Part shown: one piece after another, positions 63,116-64,000 of the stretch | Layout of the letters: every line of letters starts with the position of its first letter | Position numbering within the stretch: position 1 is the first letter of the stretch | Assembly: GCF_006385685.1 (NCBI RefSeq) | Contig: NZ_VFRP01000009.1 | Coordinates: 94,994-158,993, forward strand | Direction of reading: 5' to 3' | Length of the DNA stretch: 64,000 nucleotides | Source: Amaricoccus solimangrovi | GTDB taxonomy: Bacteria > Pseudomonadota > Alphaproteobacteria > Rhodobacterales > Rhodobacteraceae | Made by a program: the position numbers and the translations under genes | The notes under the pieces: generated by a model | Database searches by the model: none | What the model was told of the DNA's origin: nothing | Seen by the model: the letters and a program-made list of their open reading frames with translations, nothing else

Positions 63116-64000
63116 TTCTTCCCCCAGAACTTGTCGATGTAGCGCTGCATTTCCGAGCGCATGAACCTGCCGGACTCGTCGGCCTTCTCCTCCCAGGCGA
63201 AGACGCAGGCGGTCATGACGCCGTCGAAGCCGATCTCGTGGAGCGTGCCGAAGAAGTCGTCCCAGGGCACCTCGCCCTGGCCGATGTTGAGATGCTGGTG
63301 CACGCGCGCCGTCGAACCCGGCGGGTTCACGATGTAGCGCAGGCCCGAGCTGGCCTTGTGGTTGAACGTGTCGCCGACATGGACATGGGCGAGCACGTCG
63401 GCGCTCTCGCGCAGCATCGCCACGGTGTCGTCGCCGAAGTAGAAGGTGTGCGGCGCGCAGTAGAGGAATTTCACACGGCTGGAATTGACCGTGCGGATGA
63501 TGTCGAGCGCGGGCTGGATCGTCTCGCACCAGTCCTCGGGATGCGGCTCGACGTGGAGGTTGATCCCCTCGCGCTCGAAGATCGGCACCAGCTCCTCCAT
63601 CGAGCGCCACCACGCATCCTCGCAGGCCTCGATCATCGAGCCGGTGTGGCAGCAGTAGCAGGAGCCCTTGTCGGGATGCGGCCCCCGGCCGAATTCCGAG
63701 TTCATCGTGTCGACTTCGAGCTCGACGGCGATCTCGATCGCGCGCTTCCAGTGCCGCACGGCCGCCTGGCGCTCGGTCTCGTCGTTCGAGGCCCAGCGGT
63801 ACATCGGCAAGAGCGAGGCGATGCCGACGTTCTCCGCCCTGAGCGCCTGCTTCACCGCCTTGATCCGGTCGGGGAAGACGCGGGGCGCCTTGAACCACTC
63901 GAGGAAGTCGCCGCGCGGGGAGAGCTCGATCCAGTCGTAGCCGAGTTCGCGCACCTTGCGCGGGATCTCCTCGAGCGGGAGATGGCGGTGCATGAAGGGG
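63112..64000 (-). CDS. TIM-barrel sugar isomerase/epimerase-like protein (5' end beyond window)
   Basis: At least 296 codons are visible. The frame stays open to the window edge, reading [26 protein letters not shown]. Homologs usually begin a few residues earlier (MK-x-A-x-DPFMHRHL style), so the true start is probably just outside; ATG 63993 is the only start visible. Metal-ligand motifs are [53 protein letters not shown] and [11 protein letters not shown]. Likely first in the leftward four-gene sugar operon, or the second gene if more lie upstream. Confidence 0.82.
   Translation of the reverse strand, partial: PFMHRHLPLEEIPRKVRELGYDWIELSPRGDFLEWFKAPRVFPDRIKAVKQALRAENVGIASLLPMYRWASNDETERQAAVRHWKRAIEIAVELEVDTMNSEFGRGPHPDKGSCYCCHTGSMIEACEDAWWRSMEELVPIFEREGINLHVEPHPEDWCETIQPALDIIRTVNSSRVKFLYCAPHTFYFGDDTVAMLRESADVLAHVHVGDTFNHKASSGLRYIVNPPGSTARVHQHLNIGQGEVPWDDFFGTLHEIGFDGVMTACVFAWEEKADESGRFMRSEMQRYIDKFWGKK

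Noticed and set aside
60188..63142. Long plus-strand open frame (984 codons)
   Set aside because: Antisense to the sugar operon, whose genes carry clear motifs and ATGA coupling.

Overview
The window is GC-rich chromosomal DNA (about 70% or more by eye) from an alphaproteobacterium, most likely a member of the Rhodobacterales. Supporting signs are the Rhodobacter-type FdsGBA formate dehydrogenase, a class II DAHP synthase, a MoeB with an N-terminal membrane region, an opgGH pair, an AcoR-like regulator next to an aldehyde dehydrogenase/DUF779/alcohol dehydrogenase cluster, and a DUF1127 gene followed by a small RNA that looks like the CcsR/cuckoo family known from Rhodobacter. I see no tRNA, rRNA or CRISPR array and no replication origin.

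Layout, left to right. 1-4008 (minus): NAD-dependent formate dehydrogenase fdsGBA with a LysR regulator at its head. 4212-9906 (plus): SemiSWEET transporter, 6-phosphogluconate dehydrogenase and opgGH for periplasmic glucans. 9931-14296: ethanol/acetaldehyde oxidation cluster with its divergent regulator. 14430-21962: response regulator, soluble sugar dehydrogenase, GlxA-type regulator, class II DAHP synthase, serB and a UvrD-family helicase. 22002-23880: DUF1127 gene with 3' UTR small RNA, then Mrp. 24006-29018: complete branched-chain amino acid (Liv) ABC transporter operon. 29022-36433: LprI/MliC-like protein, aldo/keto reductase, GST, NlpE/META-like protein, PLD-family protein, alpha/beta hydrolase and YebC. 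36536-42435 (minus): PhoD, an SLC13 transporter with RCK domains, a DMT transporter, YmdB-type phosphoesterase and 5-formyl-THF cyclo-ligase, the last preceded by a structured region that may be 6S RNA. 42868-44548: small His/Cys-rich exported protein and an acyltransferase. 44585-48744 (minus): tightly packed coaBC-dut-rrf2-cysK-moeB. 48843-50668 (minus): ChaN-like protein and rpoH.

50997-56571 holds the main accessory feature. A comM/yifB (Mg-chelatase-like AAA+) gene is split by a 4,067-bp IS1595-family element at 51914-55980. The element has perfect 24-bp terminal inverted repeats and an 8-bp GAATTTCC target duplication. Removing it with one duplication copy restores a single 1,500-bp reading frame. 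Besides the transposase it carries a DUF6471-like protein, a membrane protein, a coiled-coil/winged-helix-like protein and an AT-rich two-gene module (80 aa plus a 253-aa membrane protein) whose base composition is foreign to the host. This is the best candidate in the window for an undescribed system.

56556-64000: HSL-type esterase, glutathione synthetase, a plus-strand 8-oxoguanine deaminase-like amidohydrolase, and a minus-strand operon alternating two Gfo/Idh/MocA oxidoreductases with two TIM-barrel isomerase/epimerase-like proteins. That pattern is typical of unusual-sugar or cyclitol catabolism. The last gene runs off the right edge.
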